Source: Clostridiales bacterium
Lineage (GTDB): Bacteria > Bacillota > Clostridia > Oscillospirales > QAMX01
Length of the DNA: 6,156 nucleotides
Assembly: GCA_003149835.1 (NCBI GenBank)
Contig: QAMX01000115.1
Coordinates: 1-6,156 of the forward strand
Direction: 5' to 3'
Made by a program: the position numbers and the translations under genes. Of this stretch, positions 4,570 to 6,156 are shown piece after piece (within the stretch, counting starts at the first letter, position 1; each line of letters begins with the position of its first letter). The notes beneath the pieces are model-generated. The model did no database searches, had not been told where the DNA came from, and was given only the letters and a program-made list of their open reading frames with translations.

Positions 4570-6030
4570 TCAGCGGAACACCGCGTCCAGCATGCTTTGG
4601 AGCTGAGCGCCGTAGGTTTCGGCAATGGCCGCCGGGGAAAGCTCTTTGGTATAAACTGCATGCATAACGGTTTTGCGGAAGAACTGATACAGATCGTTGC
4701 TGGCTTTGGCATAGTTCATCGTGGCGTTGGGGAGGCAATACTCCGTCAGCATTTCAAGCGCCTGTTCGTCGCCGCGGAACTCGTCAAGAACGACTGCCAG
4801 ATAGTCGTCCATGCTGGTAAACGCCCTGCCGATTTCCTTGATGATCGGAATACTCTTCGCATAATCCGAATTGGTTCTCAGCATGATGAAGCCTTCCGTA
4901 TCGACCATGTTCATCATATAGTGGTCGGCGTTCGGCCCTTTCGGGATCGGTACGACGCCAAATTCGTCTTCCATGGTGCCGGTGGTGTCATTGCCGAAGT
5001 TGCCGCCGTAGAGACCGCAGAAGCCGCCCAATCCGGCATAGAAATTTGTCCGCCGGCCGCCGCGCCCGGTGACAGGGTTGCCGTCGACGGAAATGACCGG
5101 CTCCTGATACTTGGTGTTGCCCGAAACCTCAGACATAAAGTACATGGCGTCTAAGATGGCCGGATCATCGAGATTCACGGTCGCCGTTCCGTCGTCGTTG
5201 ATGAGGATAGGCGCCGCGCTGTTGGAGTAGATCTCGTTGCCGTCACAGTCCAGACTGATGCCCCAGATATCGGTGTTGCCGTCGCCGTCTACATCCTTCG
5301 TGATCTTTCCGGCGATTTCAAGCATTTTGTCATAGGTCCATTCGCCGTCGCGGACAAACTGGTAGATCTGATCGGCGGAATAACCCACTTCGGAGACTAA
5401 ACGTTTGTTAAAAGCGAACATGTGGCCGAAGTCAAACGATTCATACTTGCCTGAAATGTCGAAAGCAAGCTGTTCTCCTTGGAATTGCAGAATTTCTGTG
5501 AAAAACTGATTGAAAACTTCGCCGTCGGTCGTGTCAAGACCGGCTTCGATCATTTCCGGGGAGTTCAGAATACGCAGGCCGTTCATGGCGCGCAGGGGCA
5601 GATAGTTCATCTGGTGCGAGTGAATCATGTCGGCGTATTTATCGCCGGAAACCGCTGCGACGATCAAGGCGCTGCCGGCTGCGGAATTGATATGAGAAGG
5701 CGCGCCGAAGATACGCTCAATGGTGATGTTGTATTTTTCCTCGATAGAAGCGTATATGTCTTCGAGCTCGTCGGCCGTCGAAGTGCCGGCTTCGGGTTGC
5801 ATTCCCGTAAACTCACCGTAGGAAAGAATGAAGTGGTAACCGTCGAGAGAAAGCGCGGGGTCTTCTGTCGTCGTGTCGGGAACGTCTGTGGAGGGGGGAG
5901 GGGTGGTATTGTCGGTGACAGGCGCAACTGTTGTCGTGGCGGACGGATCCGATGTGTTGTCGCCGCAGCCGGCAAATACACATACGACCATCAGGAGTGT
6001 TAGAAGGAGACAGAAAAGCCGTTTCTTCAT
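4570..6030 (-). CDS. ABC-type extracellular solute-binding lipoprotein
   Basis: A 486-aa secreted lipoprotein that should capture a solute, probably a carbohydrate, for an ABC importer; the substrate cannot be read from the sequence. Its start MKKRLFCLLLTLLMVVCVFAGC is a lipoprotein signal with lipobox F-A-G-C and lipidation Cys22. A Ser/Thr/Pro/Asp-rich linker to about residue 58 holds it off the membrane. The body resembles family-1 solute-binding proteins: an ELEDIYASIEEKYNI segment, GDGEWTYDKM-like core seen as DGEWTYDKMLEIA, and a long C-terminal lobe. A calcium-type loop D-V-D-G-D-G-N-T-D (residues 246-254) precedes IWGIS, as often seen in this class. The ATG at 6030 is chosen over an in-frame TTG at 6048 because that TTG overlaps the SD GGAGGT (complement of 6041-6046). 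Its promoter is directly upstream and a terminator directly downstream, so it seems transcribed alone with no permease gene in view. Confidence 0.92.
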   Translation of the reverse strand: MKKRLFCLLLTLLMVVCVFAGCGDNTSDPSATTTVAPVTDNTTPPPSTDVPDTTTEDPALSLDGYHFILSYGEFTGMQPEAGTSTADELEDIYASIEEKYNITIERIFGAPSHINSAAGSALIVAAVSGDKYADMIHSHQMNYLPLRAMNGLRILNSPEMIEAGLDTTDGEVFNQFFTEILQFQGEQLAFDISGKYESFDFGHMFAFNKRLVSEVGYSADQIYQFVRDGEWTYDKMLEIAGKITKDVDGDGNTDIWGISLDCDGNEIYSNSAAPILINDDGTATVNLDDPAILDAMYFMSEVSGNTKYQEPVISVDGNPVTGRGGRRTNFYAGLGGFCGLYGGNFGNDTTGTMEDEFGVVPIPKGPNADHYMMNMVDTEGFIMLRTNSDYAKSIPIIKEIGRAFTSMDDYLAVVLDEFRGDEQALEMLTEYCLPNATMNYAKASNDLYQFFRKTVMHAVYTKELSPAAIAETYGAQLQSMLDAVFR

Positions 6031-6064
6031 AAGACGCAATACCTCCAATTCAAATATGTAGTGG

Positions 6065-6087
6065 ACAGCGCGGAAGACCGTCGCTGT
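6065..6087 (-). promoter_or_regulatory. Hairpin in the 5' untranslated leader of the solute-binding protein gene
   Basis: ACAGCG-CGG (6065-6073) pairs with CCG-T-CGCTGT (6078-6087) with one bulged base and a 4-nt loop. It lies between the transcription start and the SD, with no U tail, so it is not a terminator. It could stabilise the mRNA or affect translation; no regulator is implied by the sequence. Confidence 0.45.
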
Positions 6088-6100
6088 TTAATACAATTTC

Positions 6101-6128
6101 ATTATAGCAAATCAAATGAAAATGTCAA
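6101..6128 (-). promoter_or_regulatory. Promoter of the solute-binding protein gene
   Basis: On the minus strand a consensus -35 TTGACA (complement of 6123-6128) and a -10 TATAAT (complement of 6101-6106), 16 bp apart, with a TGC extension before the -10. The leader to the ATG at 6030 is about 65 nt. This is a strong constitutive-looking promoter. Confidence 0.85.
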
Positions 6129-6156
6129 TGGATTGCACTGAAAAATACAAAAAATA

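Noticed and set aside
4537..6003. Plus-strand open frames of 205 and 174 codons within the solute-binding protein gene
   Set aside because: They are antisense to a clear lipoprotein gene, and lack sensible ribosome binding sites and recognisable domains.
1..6156. tRNA, rRNA, CRISPR arrays, tandem repeats
   Set aside because: No cloverleaf, rRNA-like segment or regularly spaced repeats were seen on either strand.

Overview
The window looks like chromosomal DNA of a low-to-moderate GC Gram-positive, most likely a Clostridia/Oscillospirales-type Firmicute. The evidence is strong AGGAGG-type ribosome binding sites, consensus TTGACA/TATAAT promoters, U-tailed hairpin terminators, a CadC-like regulator, a Clostridia-style small XRE protein and a lipoprotein solute-binding protein with a Ser/Thr/Asp/Pro-rich linker. 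The taxonomic call is inference; no rRNA or other strong phylogenetic marker beyond rpsB and tsf is present.

Layout. (1) Bases 1-1365, minus strand: a metal-efflux operon read right to left. It has a consensus promoter with a palindromic operator, a CadC/ArsR-type metal-sensing repressor, a free-standing 72-aa heavy-metal-binding (HMA) protein, and the 5' third of a Zn/Cd/Pb-type P1B ATPase that runs off the left edge. (2) Bases about 1339-1665, minus strand: a decayed C-terminal fragment of a DDE transposase that abuts and partly overlaps the metal operon promoter. (3) Bases 1727-3754, plus strand: an extended -10 promoter, a structured leader of about 160 nt, rpsB (ribosomal protein S2), tsf (EF-Ts) and a strong terminator. 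(4) Bases 3755-4414, plus strand: a short intergenic stretch with a possible 18-codon ORF, then an XRE-family regulator with an uncharacterised C-terminal domain. (5) Bases 4445-4486: a perfect 16-bp hairpin that can terminate both converging transcripts. (6) Bases 4570-6128, minus strand: an ABC-type solute-binding lipoprotein with its own promoter, apparently transcribed alone.

How the genes work together. The repressor, HMA protein and ATPase form one inducible metal-detoxification unit: metal binding should release the repressor from the operator, and the small HMA protein supplies the metal-binding module that the ATPase lacks at its N-terminus. rpsB-tsf is a housekeeping translation operon whose leader could carry feedback control. 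The XRE gene and the solute-binding protein show no functional link to their neighbours.

I did not find a clearly new multi-gene system. The points most worth a second look are the rpsB leader with competing helices, the transposase scar touching the metal promoter, the split HMA/ATPase arrangement with an out-of-frame ATG before the ATPase, and the solute-binding protein without visible permease genes.
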